From the NCBI RefSeq assembly GCF_947488025.1, contig NZ_CANKYS010000004.1, forward strand, positions 62,001 to 126,000: 64,000 nt of DNA. Reading direction: 5' to 3'. Position numbers and translations under genes: made by a program. The notes below the pieces were generated by a model. The model saw only the letters and a program-made list of their open reading frames with translations, made no database searches and was not told where the DNA came from. Of the stretch, positions 19,367 to 27,217 are shown piece after piece (positions within the stretch are counted from its first letter, which is position 1; each line of letters begins with the position of its first letter). The stretch comes from an uncultured Nocardioides sp. Its GTDB lineage: Bacteria > Actinomycetota > Actinomycetes > Propionibacteriales > Nocardioidaceae.

Positions 19367-19406
19367 AGCCTAGGTCAGTCGAGGGCGGAATGTAACTGCG
19401 AGTTAC
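19367..19406 (-). promoter_or_regulatory. Promoter and operator of the monooxygenase
   Basis: On the minus strand TTACAT (-35), a 17-bp spacer and TAGGCT (-10, 19367-19372) lie 6 nt before the GTG start. GTAACT-CGC-AGTTAC (19392-19406, perfect 6-bp arms) overlaps the -35 box, the place expected for a repressor site. Confidence 0.6.
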
Positions 19407-19412
19407 CCCCGG

Positions 19413-20144
19413 TCAGCGCGCGTGGAGCTCCACGAAGCGGGCGAGCAGCCGCACCGGCTCGGTCACCAGCGCCTCGCGCGCGGCGGCCTTGAGCTGCTCC
19501 TGCTCGTGCGGCTCGTAGTAGCCGTGGGCGCTGTAGGCGTCGATCCGGTCGCAGATCGCGACCGGGTCGAGCTCGGGGTGGAACTGGGTGGCGTACACGT
19601 TGCGGCCGATCCGGAAGGCGTGGACCGGGCAGGTGTCGGTCGAGGCCAGCAGCACCGCCCCGTCGGGCAGCCGGGCCACGGCCTCCTTGTGGCCGAGGTA
19701 GGCCGCGAACTCCGCCGGCAGGGCGCCGAAGAGCGGGTCGGTGCGGCCCTCCTCGGTGAGCCGCACCGGCAGCGCGCCGATCGGCTCGCCGTAGGTCCGG
19801 TCGACCACGCCTCCGTCCAGGGTGCCGAGCACGCCGATGCCGTAGCAGGCGCCGAGGAACGGGACGTCCGCCTCGACCACGCGTACGGCGAGGGCGTGCA
19901 GCTCGGCCTCCGCGCGCCGCTGGGCCGGCGACTTCGCGTCGTCGGGGTCCGACATGTTGAAGGGGCCGCCGCCCAGGATGATGCCGGACCAGTCGTCGAG
20001 GTCGACGTCTCCGAGGGGGCGCTCCTCCAGGCGCACCCGCACCAGCTCGTCGGGTCGCAGGCCGCAACCGGCGAGCACGGCGTCGTACTCCTGCTGGGCG
20101 ACGTCGTCCTCGGCGCGGGTGCCGAGGAAGAGGAACGGCTTCAC
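19413..20144 (-). CDS. Class I glutamine amidotransferase domain protein
   Basis: A 243-residue stand-alone class I amidotransferase. The nucleophile is Cys100 in the elbow GACYGIG, and the triad is completed by His189 and Glu191 in ATQFHPEL. Stand-alone members resembling GMP-synthase amidotransferase domains (often annotated GuaA-like) include hydrolases of gamma-glutamyl compounds; the target here is not evident. GTG 20144 overlaps the stop of the CoA-transferase gene (GTGA), so the two are translationally coupled on the minus strand. An alternative reading as a GMP synthase subunit is unlikely because no ATP pyrophosphatase partner is nearby. Confidence 0.85.
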   Translation of the reverse strand: MKPFLFLGTRAEDDVAQQEYDAVLAGCGLRPDELVRVRLEERPLGDVDLDDWSGIILGGGPFNMSDPDDAKSPAQRRAEAELHALAVRVVEADVPFLGACYGIGVLGTLDGGVVDRTYGEPIGALPVRLTEEGRTDPLFGALPAEFAAYLGHKEAVARLPDGAVLLASTDTCPVHAFRIGRNVYATQFHPELDPVAICDRIDAYSAHGYYEPHEQEQLKAAAREALVTEPVRLLARFVELHAR

Positions 20145-21289
20145 GCCTGCGTCGCAGCTCCGCCGGCGATGAGCGCGTCGACGTCCTCGAGGCCCCAGGC
20201 GGCAAGCGCGTCGCGGGTGTGCTCGCCCGGCAGTGCGGGCGCGCTGCGGATCGTGGAGGCGGTTCGCGAGAAGCGCGGCGCCGGGGCCGGCTGGGTGACG
20301 CCGTCGTGCTCGACGAAGGTGCCGCGCGCGGCGAGGTGCGGGTGGGCAGGCGCCTCGGCGAGGGGTACGACGGGCGCGACGCAGGCGTCCGTGCCGTCGA
20401 AGACCTCGGCCCACTCGGCCTGCGTCCGCTCCTTGAAGCGGCGGGTCAGGGCTTGCCTGATCGCACGCGAGCTGCCCGGGTCGTCGCGGTCGGGCAGCTC
20501 GACGCCGATGCGCTCGACGAGCGCGGCCCAGAACTGTGGCTCGAGCGCGGCGACGCTCACGTGCTCGCCGTCGGCGGTCTCGTAGACGTCGTACCAGGGG
20601 GTTCCGCCGTCGAGCAGGCCGGAGCGCCGCCGCCCGGTGTCGAGACCCATCGCGGCGAAGGTGGAGGCCATCGCGTTGAGGTGGGCCGTGCCGTCGACGA
20701 TCGCGGCGTCGACGACCTGTCCGCGACCACTGGCGCGGGCCTCGAGGAGCGCGGCGAGGATGCCGATGACGAGGTAGGTGGAGCCGCCGCCGAAGTCCCC
20801 GAGCAGGTTGCTCGGGAAGTGCGGCCGGTCGCGGTCCTGCCCGAGGCCGTGGAGGGCGCCGGTGATCGCGATGTAGTTCATGTCGTGGCCCGCGGCCTGG
20901 CTCCACGGCCCGTCCTGGCCCCAGCCCGTCATCCGGCCGATGACCAGTCGCTCGTTGCGGGCGTGGCAGTCCTCAGGGCCCAGCCCGAGCCGCTCCATCG
21001 CCCCGGGACGCATCCCCTCGACCAGCACGTCGGCGCGTTCGACGAGCTCGAGCACCGCCTCGACCGCCTCGGGTCGCTTGAGGTCGAGCGCGACGCTCGG
21101 CCGGCCACGGTTGAGCACGTCCTTCTCCCCCATGTCGAACATCCCGCCGCCCGGGCGGTCGATGCGCAGCACGTCGGCGCCCAGGTCGGCCAGCAGCATG
21201 CACGCGTGCGGCCCCGGCCCGATGCCGGCGACCTCCACCACCCGCACGCCCCGCAGCGGCCCGGTCCCCTGCCCCAGCTCATACGTCAT
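20141..21289 (-). CDS. CaiB/BaiF CoA-transferase (alpha-methylacyl-CoA racemase-like)
   Basis: A 382-residue family III CoA-transferase-fold protein. The segment GIGPGPHACMLLADLGADV and the motif GHDMNY (His135, Asp136), followed by LLGDFGGGS with a conserved Asp, match alpha-methylacyl-CoA racemase (Amacr/MCR), which epimerises 2-methyl branched acyl-CoAs before beta-oxidation. I use ATG 21289; another in-frame ATG at 21301 sits at the edge of a palindrome. It is divergent from a PadR regulator and a FadH-like reductase. Together they suggest branched-chain or sterol-type acyl-CoA degradation, as inference. Confidence 0.86.
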   Translation of the reverse strand: MTYELGQGTGPLRGVRVVEVAGIGPGPHACMLLADLGADVLRIDRPGGGMFDMGEKDVLNRGRPSVALDLKRPEAVEAVLELVERADVLVEGMRPGAMERLGLGPEDCHARNERLVIGRMTGWGQDGPWSQAAGHDMNYIAITGALHGLGQDRDRPHFPSNLLGDFGGGSTYLVIGILAALLEARASGRGQVVDAAIVDGTAHLNAMASTFAAMGLDTGRRRSGLLDGGTPWYDVYETADGEHVSVAALEPQFWAALVERIGVELPDRDDPGSSRAIRQALTRRFKERTQAEWAEVFDGTDACVAPVVPLAEAPAHPHLAARGTFVEHDGVTQPAPAPRFSRTASTIRSAPALPGEHTRDALAAWGLEDVDALIAGGAATQA

Positions 21290-21300
21290 GCGGCTGATCA

Positions 21301-21317
21301 TGACAGCAGCGCTGTCA
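21301..21317. promoter_or_regulatory. Palindrome at the CoA-transferase start
   Basis: TGACAGC-AGC-GCTGTCA has perfect 7-bp arms and overlaps an alternative ATG (21301) of the CoA-transferase gene. It is a plausible repressor site; the regulator is not known. Confidence 0.4.
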
Positions 21318-21346
21318 CCGTCGCGAGGGTCGGGGTCGCCCCCCGG

Positions 21347-21412
21347 GGACTCCCCGCTCGAGCGGGGAGTCCGCCACTTGGTGGGGCACACAACCCCCTC
21401 CAAGTGACGGAC
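21347..21412. repeat. Two consecutive inverted repeats in the padR divergent region
   Basis: A perfect 26-bp palindrome (GGACTCCCCGCTC and its complement, 21347-21372) is followed by 13-bp arms GTCCGCCACTTGG (21369-21381) and CCAAGTGACGGAC (21400-21412) with one mismatch. The two structures share bases 21369-21372, so they are mutually exclusive hairpins. Confidence 0.6.
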
Positions 21413-21454
21413 TACCCCCTCCAGTGCGCATCGACTGCGGGCGCCGCTCGGGGT

Positions 21455-21468
21455 TGCAACTCGTTGCA
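21455..21468. promoter_or_regulatory. Predicted PadR operator
   Basis: TGCAAC-TC-GTTGCA is a perfect palindrome just upstream of the padR start. PadR repressors usually bind such symmetrical sites in their own promoters; autoregulation here is inferred. Confidence 0.55.
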
Positions 21469-21481
21469 TAGGTCGGGCACC

Positions 21482-22051
21482 ATGGTCCGCATGGCCCTCG
21501 AGCACGCCCTCCTCGTCGCGCTGAGCGAGCGCCCGGCGAGCGGGCTCGAGCTGACCCGGCGGTTCGAGAAGTCGCTCGGCTTCTTCTGGCACGCCACCCA
21601 CCAGCAGATCTACCGCGTGCTCGCGCGGATGGAGGCCGAAGGGTGGGTGCGGGTCGAGGTCGTCGCCCAGGAGGGGCGCCCCGACAAGAAGGTCCACACC
21701 CCCTCGGAGGCTGGTCGTCGCGTGCTCGCGGAGTGGCTGGCCGAACCGATGGCGATGGAGACCTTCCGGAGCGAGCTGGCGGTCAAGCTGCGCGGGGCGT
21801 CGTACGGCGACCGCGCGAGGCTGCTGGACAACCTCCGCGCCGCGCGGGCCGAGCACGCGACCCGGCTCGCGCACTACGAGCAGCTCGAGCGCGAGCAGTT
21901 CCCCGACCCCACCGACCTCACCGGGCCCGAGCTCGACCAGTGGTTGGTGCTGCGCGGCGGCATCCGCCTCGAACGCTTCTGGATCGACTGGACCACCGAC
22001 TACCTGCACGCCCACGGCAGGGACCCCGAAAACGGCACGAAGAAGGACTGA
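21482..22051 (+). CDS. PadR family transcriptional regulator
   Basis: A 189-residue PadR-type repressor. The N-terminal winged helix includes ALEHALLVALSERPASGLEL and the HATHQQIYRVLARMEAEGWV recognition region; a C-terminal helical dimerisation domain follows (about residues 95-185), as in the two-domain PadR-s1 group. ATG 21482 may be leaderless, with a CATAGG-like box upstream; ATG 21491 is an alternative start nearer to many homologues. The downstream reductase starts 1 nt after its stop. It probably controls the reductase and the divergent CoA-transferase through the 21455-21468 palindrome. Confidence 0.85.
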   Translation: MVRMALEHALLVALSERPASGLELTRRFEKSLGFFWHATHQQIYRVLARMEAEGWVRVEVVAQEGRPDKKVHTPSEAGRRVLAEWLAEPMAMETFRSELAVKLRGASYGDRARLLDNLRAARAEHATRLAHYEQLEREQFPDPTDLTGPELDQWLVLRGGIRLERFWIDWTTDYLHAHGRDPENGTKKD

Positions 22052-22052
22052 C

Positions 22053-24092
22053 ATGACGCACCCCCGCTACCCCCACCTCCTCGAGCCGATCACCCTCGGT
22101 GCCGGGCCCGACGCGCTGACGCTGCGCAACCGGGTCGTCATGGGCTCGATGCACACCGGGCTCGAGGACCACCCGTGGGACATCGACAAGCTCGCGGCGT
22201 TCTTCGAGGAGCGGGCACGCGGCGGCGTCGGCCTGATCATCACGGGCGGCTACGCCCCGACCAAGCGCGGCTGGCTCAAGCCGTTCGCCAGCGAGATGAC
22301 CAACCGCCTCCACGCGAAGCGGCACGAGCGGGTCACGGGTGCGGTGCACGAGGCCGGTGGCGCGATCGCGCTGCAGGTCCTGCACGCCGGCCGCTACGGC
22401 TACCACCCGTTCTCGCAGAGCGCGTCGGACAAGAAGTCGCCGATCACGCCCTTCAAGCCGAGCGCGATGTCGAGCAAGGAGGTCGACCACACCGCGACCG
22501 CCTTCGCCAAGAGCGTCGCGCTCGCCCGCAAGGCCGGCTACGACGCCGTCGAGATCATGGGCTCCGAGGGCTACCTCATCAACCAGTTCCTCGCCGCCCG
22601 CACCAACGACCGCGACGACCAGTGGGGTGGCTCGCCCGCGCGCCGGATGCACTTCGCCGTCGAGGTCGTACGCCGCTCGCGCGAGCTGGTCGGCCCCGAC
22701 TTCCCGATCGTCTACCGGATCTCCCTGCTCGACCTCGTCGAGGGCGGGCAGACCTGGGAGGAGGTCGCCGAGCTCGCGCTGCACCTGCAGGCCGCCGGCG
22801 TCACCGTCTTCAACACCGGCATCGGCTGGCACGAGGCGCGGGTGCCGACGATCATCACGCAGGTCCCCCGCGGCGCCTGGCGCTCGCACACCGCCCGCCT
22901 CAAGGAGGTCGTCGACGTCCCGGTCTGCGCCTCCAACCGGATCAACACCCCCGAGCTCGCCGAGGACATCCTCGCGGCCGGGGAGGCCGACCTGGTCTCG
23001 ATGGCGCGCCCGCTGCTGGCCGACCCGGCCTTCGTCGCCAAGGCGATGGACGAGCGCGCCGACGAGATCAACACCTGCATCGCCTGCAACCAGGCCTGCC
23101 TCGACCACGTCTTCAGCAACGAGCGGGCCTCCTGCCTGGTCAACCCGCGCGCCTGCCACGAGACCGAGCTGGTGCTCATGCCCGCCCTCCGCAAGCAGAC
23201 CGTCGCCGTCGTCGGCGCCGGCCCCGCCGGTCTCGCCGCCGCCACGAGCGCTGCCGAGCGCGGCTTCGCAGTGACCCTCTTCGAGAAGTCGCCCGAGCTC
23301 GGCGGCCAGTTCCGCCTCGCGATGGCGGTCCCGGGCAAGGAGGACTTCGCCGACACCCTGCGCTACTTCACCCGCCGCCTCGAGGTGCTCGGCGTCGACG
23401 TACGTCTCTCGACCGCGGCGACCGCCGCCGACCTCGCCGGCTTCGACCAGGTGGTCGTCGCGACGGGCGTGCAGCCCCGCATCCCGGAGATCCCCGGCAT
23501 CGACCACCCGTCCGTGGCGTCGTACGCCGACGTGCTGAGCGGCGCCGTCGTGCCGGGCAGGCGGGTTGCCGTGATCGGCGCGGGCGGCATCGGTGTCGAC
23601 GTCAGCGTGTTCCTCACCCACGAGCACGAGGACCTCGACGACTGGATGGCCCACTGGGGCGTCGGCGACCCCGCGCTGCACGAGGGCGGCCTGGTCGAGG
23701 CGAAGCCGCGCACCCCGGCGCGCGATGTGACGCTGGTGCAGCGCAAGACCACACCGATCGGCATCGGCCTGGGCAAGACGTCGGGCTGGGCGCACCGCGC
23801 GGTGCTCAAGCAGTCCAAGGTCACCCAGGTCAGCGGCGCGACCTACGACCGCATCGACGACGCGGGCCTCCACGTCACCGTCGACGGCGTCCCGCGGGTG
23901 ATCGAGGCGGACACGATCGTGGTCTGCGCCGGCCAGGACTCCGTGCGGGAGCTGTACGACGACCTCGACGGGTCCGGCGCCCACCTGATCGGCGGCGCCA
24001 CGGTGCACCTGATCGGCGGAGCCGATGTGGCCGCCGAGCTCGACGCCAAGCGCGCGATCAAGCAGGGCACGGAGGTCGTCGCCGGGCTGTGA
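22053..24092 (+). CDS. NADH:flavin oxidoreductase, 2,4-dienoyl-CoA reductase (FadH)-like
   Basis: A 679-residue multidomain reductase. Residues 1-335 are an FMN-binding old-yellow-enzyme barrel. A 4Fe-4S ligand set follows, CX2CX3CX11C (Cys342, 345, 349, 361), and then a pyridine-nucleotide-disulfide-type half with VVGAGPAGLAAA and VIGAGGIGVD. This is the FadH/trimethylamine-dehydrogenase architecture: electrons pass from NADPH through FAD and the cluster to FMN, reducing unsaturated acyl-CoAs. It starts 1 nt after padR and probably forms an operon with it. With the racemase and the acyl-CoA ligase it points to fatty-acyl or steroid side-chain catabolism. Confidence 0.9.
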   Translation: MTHPRYPHLLEPITLGAGPDALTLRNRVVMGSMHTGLEDHPWDIDKLAAFFEERARGGVGLIITGGYAPTKRGWLKPFASEMTNRLHAKRHERVTGAVHEAGGAIALQVLHAGRYGYHPFSQSASDKKSPITPFKPSAMSSKEVDHTATAFAKSVALARKAGYDAVEIMGSEGYLINQFLAARTNDRDDQWGGSPARRMHFAVEVVRRSRELVGPDFPIVYRISLLDLVEGGQTWEEVAELALHLQAAGVTVFNTGIGWHEARVPTIITQVPRGAWRSHTARLKEVVDVPVCASNRINTPELAEDILAAGEADLVSMARPLLADPAFVAKAMDERADEINTCIACNQACLDHVFSNERASCLVNPRACHETELVLMPALRKQTVAVVGAGPAGLAAATSAAERGFAVTLFEKSPELGGQFRLAMAVPGKEDFADTLRYFTRRLEVLGVDVRLSTAATAADLAGFDQVVVATGVQPRIPEIPGIDHPSVASYADVLSGAVVPGRRVAVIGAGGIGVDVSVFLTHEHEDLDDWMAHWGVGDPALHEGGLVEAKPRTPARDVTLVQRKTTPIGIGLGKTSGWAHRAVLKQSKVTQVSGATYDRIDDAGLHVTVDGVPRVIEADTIVVCAGQDSVRELYDDLDGSGAHLIGGATVHLIGGADVAAELDAKRAIKQGTEVVAGL

Positions 24093-24102
24093 CGCCCGGG
24101 CG

Positions 24103-24573
24103 TCACTCCTGGCGCACCACGACCCGGGTGCCGCTCGGGACCACGACCACGTCCTCCTCGTGGGCGGCGACGTCGACGAGGACCTCGAACAGGTCGCGCA
24201 TCGAGACGAAGCCGGCGATCTCGGCACCCTGGAGCACCGGGAGGTGCCGTACCTGCGCCTCCACCATCCGCCGCGCCGTGTCGAGGATCCGGTCGTCCGG
24301 GCTGACGGTGACGAGGTCGGTGGCCATCACGTCCGCGGCCGTCACGTGGTCGGGGTTCGCCCCCTGCGCCAGGTGCTGCACGACGTCGCGCTCCGACACG
24401 ACACCGACGAGGTGCCCGCCCTCGACGACGCCGAGGGCGCCGATGCCGTCGGCCGCCAGCGCCTCGGCGACCTCGAGCAGGGAGGCCTCACCGGGCACGG
24501 TCGCCACCGGCCACACCATCACCCGGGCGACCACGTCGGTGGGATGCATGCTGCGTCTGCTGCTGGTGATCAC
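24103..24573 (-). CDS. Tandem CBS domain protein
   Basis: A 156-residue protein made almost entirely of two CBS domains (a Bateman module): EALAADGIGALGVVEGGHLVGVVSERDVV and MVEAQVRHLPVLQGAEIAGFVSMRDL are the two repeats. Such modules bind adenine nucleotides and act as energy sensors, often with no fused enzyme. GTG 24573 has GGAGG with 5-nt spacing, better than the internal ATG at 24549. It converges on the FadH-like gene and is divergent from the acyl-CoA ligase. A specific partner cannot be named. Confidence 0.83.
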   Translation of the reverse strand: MITSSRRSMHPTDVVARVMVWPVATVPGEASLLEVAEALAADGIGALGVVEGGHLVGVVSERDVVQHLAQGANPDHVTAADVMATDLVTVSPDDRILDTARRMVEAQVRHLPVLQGAEIAGFVSMRDLFEVLVDVAAHEEDVVVVPSGTRVVVRQE

Positions 24574-24694
24574 GGTGGCCTCCACTCGGCGTCTGCTGGT
24601 GACCCGAGCCTCCTCCGCGGTGGGCGCCGGCGTCAGGGGCCTTGGTCCCCGGCGGGTGGGACCGACTGCCCCTGTGGCCCGGCTCCCGGGGCGA

Positions 24695-24700
24695 TACGTT
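24695..24700 (+). promoter_or_regulatory. Leaderless -10 box of the acyl-CoA ligase
   Basis: TACGTT ends 6 nt before the GTG start at 24707, the TANNNT-N6/7-start spacing seen at many genes in this window. No clear -35 is visible. Confidence 0.55.
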
Positions 24701-24706
24701 GGCACC

Positions 24707-26392
24707 GTGCCGGCTCAGCAGCCCCCGTGGGCAGACTCCTACGCGCCCGGGGTGCCCCTGCACCTCGACTACGGCGACACCACGGTGCTCGACCTGTGGG
24801 AGGGCGCCGTGCGGCGGCACCCCGATCGGCCGGCGCTGGACTTCCTGGGGCGGGTCTCGACCTACGCCCAGGTGGACGACGAGGTACGCCGTGTGGCGGG
24901 CGGCCTGCACGCGATCGGCGTACGTCCCGGCGACAACGTCGCACTGGTGATGCCCAACTGCCCGCAGAACGTCATCGCCTTCTTCGCGGTGCTGCGCCTC
25001 GGGGCGACCGTCGTCGAGCACAACCCGCTCTACACCGCGTCAGAGCTGCGCCACCCGTTCGTCGACCACGGCGCCCGGGTCGCGATCGTCTGGGACAAGG
25101 TGGTGCCGGTCGTCGAGGAGCTCGTCGACGGCTCGGCCGTCGAGCACGTCGTCGCGGTCGACCTGACCACCCGGCTCCCGTGGACCAAGCGCCTCGCGCT
25201 GCGCCTGCCCGTCCCGAAGGCGCGTGCGGCCCGCGACCAGCTGACGTCCCCGGCGCCGCAGGTCATGCAGTGGTCCGAGCTGGCCTCCGGCGTGCCGCTG
25301 GACGACTCACACCCGCGGCCCCGAAAGGACGACGTCGCGCTCCTGCTCTACACCTCCGGTACGACCGGCGTGCCCAAGGGAGTGCCGCTGCGGCACCGCA
25401 ACCTCGTCGCCAACGTCGTCCAGGGCCGCGCCTGGGTGTCGGGGCTCGAGGAGGGCGAGGAGTCCTTCCTGGTCGCGCTGCCGCTGTTCCACGCGTACGG
25501 CGTCACGGTGAGCGTGCTGCTCGGAGTGGCCCTGGCCGCCAAGCTGGTGCTGCTGCCCAAGCCCGAGATCGGCCTGATCATGGACGCCATCGGGCGCGAG
25601 GTGCCGAGCTTCGTGCCCGCGGTGCCGCCGCTCTACCAGCGCATCGTCGACGAGGCGGAGCGCCGCGGGGTCTCGATCCGGGGCATCCGCTACGCCCTGT
25701 CCGGGGCGATGCCGCTCCCGGCCCGGCTCGTCGAGCGCTGGGAGGCCGCCACCGGCGGGCTGCTCGTCGAGGGCTACGGCCTGACCGAGACGTCACCGGT
25801 GATCGTCGGCAACCCGATGACCAGCGCGCGGCGCCCGGGCGCGATCGGCGTGCCCTTCCCCGACGTGGAGATCCGCATCGCCGACCCCGAGGACCTCGAC
25901 CGCGAGGTGCCGCAGGGCGAGCGCGGCGAGCTGCTGGTGCGCGGTCCGCAGGTCTTCTCCGGCTACCGCGGGCTCCCGGAGGAGACGGCGGCCGCCTTCC
26001 ACGACGGGTGGTTCCGCACGGGGGACGTGGTGACCATGTCGCCCGACGGCTTCCTGACGATCGTGGACCGGATCAAGGAGATCATCATCACCGGCGGGTT
26101 CAACGTCTATCCCTCCGAGGTCGAGGCCGTGCTGCGCACCCACGCCGGGGTCGTCGACGTGGCGGTGGTGGGCCTGCCGCACGACGACGGTGGCGAGGAG
26201 GTCGTCGCGGCCGTCGTGCTCGTGGAGGGTGTGCCGGTGGAGCCCGACGAGCTGCGCGCGCACTCCCGCCAGGGGCTCACCCCCTACAAGGTGCCGCGGC
26301 GGGTGGTGTTCGTCGACGAGCTGCCGACCAACCCGATGGGCAAGGTCCTGCGCCGCGAGGTGGTCGAGCGGCTGCGACCGTCGCGCGACTGA
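24707..26392 (+). CDS. AMP-dependent synthetase / long-chain acyl-CoA ligase
   Basis: A 561-residue adenylate-forming ligase. The phosphate-binding loop is LLYTSGTTGVPKGVP, followed by GYGLTETSPV (A5), the hinge region WFRTGDV and DRIKEIIITGGFNVYPSEVE (A8), and the catalytic lysine motif NPMGKVLRR at the C-terminus. All active-site motifs are intact. The order and length fit fatty acyl-CoA ligases, which activate carboxylic acids with ATP and CoA. GTG 24707 is supported by a -10 box 6 nt upstream. The heliorhodopsin gene follows 48 nt downstream on the same strand, so the two may share a transcript. Confidence 0.9.
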   Translation: MPAQQPPWADSYAPGVPLHLDYGDTTVLDLWEGAVRRHPDRPALDFLGRVSTYAQVDDEVRRVAGGLHAIGVRPGDNVALVMPNCPQNVIAFFAVLRLGATVVEHNPLYTASELRHPFVDHGARVAIVWDKVVPVVEELVDGSAVEHVVAVDLTTRLPWTKRLALRLPVPKARAARDQLTSPAPQVMQWSELASGVPLDDSHPRPRKDDVALLLYTSGTTGVPKGVPLRHRNLVANVVQGRAWVSGLEEGEESFLVALPLFHAYGVTVSVLLGVALAAKLVLLPKPEIGLIMDAIGREVPSFVPAVPPLYQRIVDEAERRGVSIRGIRYALSGAMPLPARLVERWEAATGGLLVEGYGLTETSPVIVGNPMTSARRPGAIGVPFPDVEIRIADPEDLDREVPQGERGELLVRGPQVFSGYRGLPEETAAAFHDGWFRTGDVVTMSPDGFLTIVDRIKEIIITGGFNVYPSEVEAVLRTHAGVVDVAVVGLPHDDGGEEVVAAVVLVEGVPVEPDELRAHSRQGLTPYKVPRRVVFVDELPTNPMGKVLRREVVERLRPSRD

Positions 26393-26440
26393 CCTGCCGC
26401 TCGCCCGCCGGCGCCAGCCGCGAGGCCTCATGATGGGGGC

Positions 26441-27217
26441 ATGACCACGTCCGACGTGACCGCGACCGGTGTCGACCAAGCGTCCCTGGGGTCGTTGCGG
26501 CGCTGGAACCTCGCCCTCACCCTGCTGCACCTCGGGCAGGCGGTCGCGGTGCTCGCGCTGGCGACGGACTTCGCGATCACGATCACCCGGACGCTGCCCA
26601 CGGGCCCTCCCGGTTCGGCACCGGCCTCGCCCGAGGCACTCGTCGACCTCCCGATCGGTGCCACCATCGCGGTCTTCCTCCTCCTGGCGAGCCTCGACCA
26701 CCTGCTCACGGCGACCGTCGCGCGGCGCACCTACGAACGCGACCTGCGGGGCGGGATCAACCGGTTCCGCTGGGTCGAGTACTCCTTCAGCGCCACGATC
26801 ATGGTGGTGCTGATCGCCCTCTACTCGGGCGTCGTCGACATCGCGGCCCTCATCGGCATCATCGGCGCCAACGTGGCGATGATCCTCTTCGGCTGGCTCC
26901 AGGAGTCGGCCAACCCGCCCGGCAGCCCGACCCGGACGATGAAGCCCTTCTGGTTCGGCTGCGTCGCAGGAGCGACGCCGTGGATCGCCATCGGCTACAA
27001 CCTCGTCGCCGCCGAGGAGGTGCCCGGGTTCGTCGTCGGCATCTTCGTGTCGCTGTTCGTCTTCTTCAACAGCTTCGCGCTCAACCAGTGGCTCCAGTAC
27101 CGCGGCCTCGGGCCCTGGCGGAGCTACGCGTTCGGCGAGAAGGCCTACCTCGTGCTCAGCCTGGTCGCCAAGTCAGCGCTCGCGTGGCAGATCTTCGGAG
27201 GGTCGCTGGCTTCGTAG
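26441..27217 (+). CDS. Heliorhodopsin
   Basis: A 258-residue seven-helix retinal protein of the heliorhodopsin family. Lys244 in LVAKSALAWQ is the retinal Schiff-base lysine, and Glu113 in RFRWVEYSFS is the counterion. His30, His87 and Ser240 fall where conserved polar residues occur in the reference protein 48C12. Long family blocks are recognisable: AMILFGWLQE, PFWFGC, WIAIGY, GIFVSLFVFFNSFALNQW and GPWRSYAFGEKAY. Heliorhodopsins are inverted in the membrane, do not pump ions and have slow photocycles, suggesting photosensing. It follows an acyl-CoA ligase gene by 48 nt. Its last 45 nt are antisense to the 3' end of the SPFH gene. No retinal-forming dioxygenase is encoded in this window. 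Confidence 0.95.
   Translation: MTTSDVTATGVDQASLGSLRRWNLALTLLHLGQAVAVLALATDFAITITRTLPTGPPGSAPASPEALVDLPIGATIAVFLLLASLDHLLTATVARRTYERDLRGGINRFRWVEYSFSATIMVVLIALYSGVVDIAALIGIIGANVAMILFGWLQESANPPGSPTRTMKPFWFGCVAGATPWIAIGYNLVAAEEVPGFVVGIFVSLFVFFNSFALNQWLQYRGLGPWRSYAFGEKAYLVLSLVAKSALAWQIFGGSLAS

Noticed and set aside
22175..24706. Open frame upstream of the acyl-CoA ligase in the same frame
   Set aside because: It is antisense or out of frame to the FadH-like gene and is Arg/Pro-rich; the ligase starts at GTG 24707 with its own -10 box.
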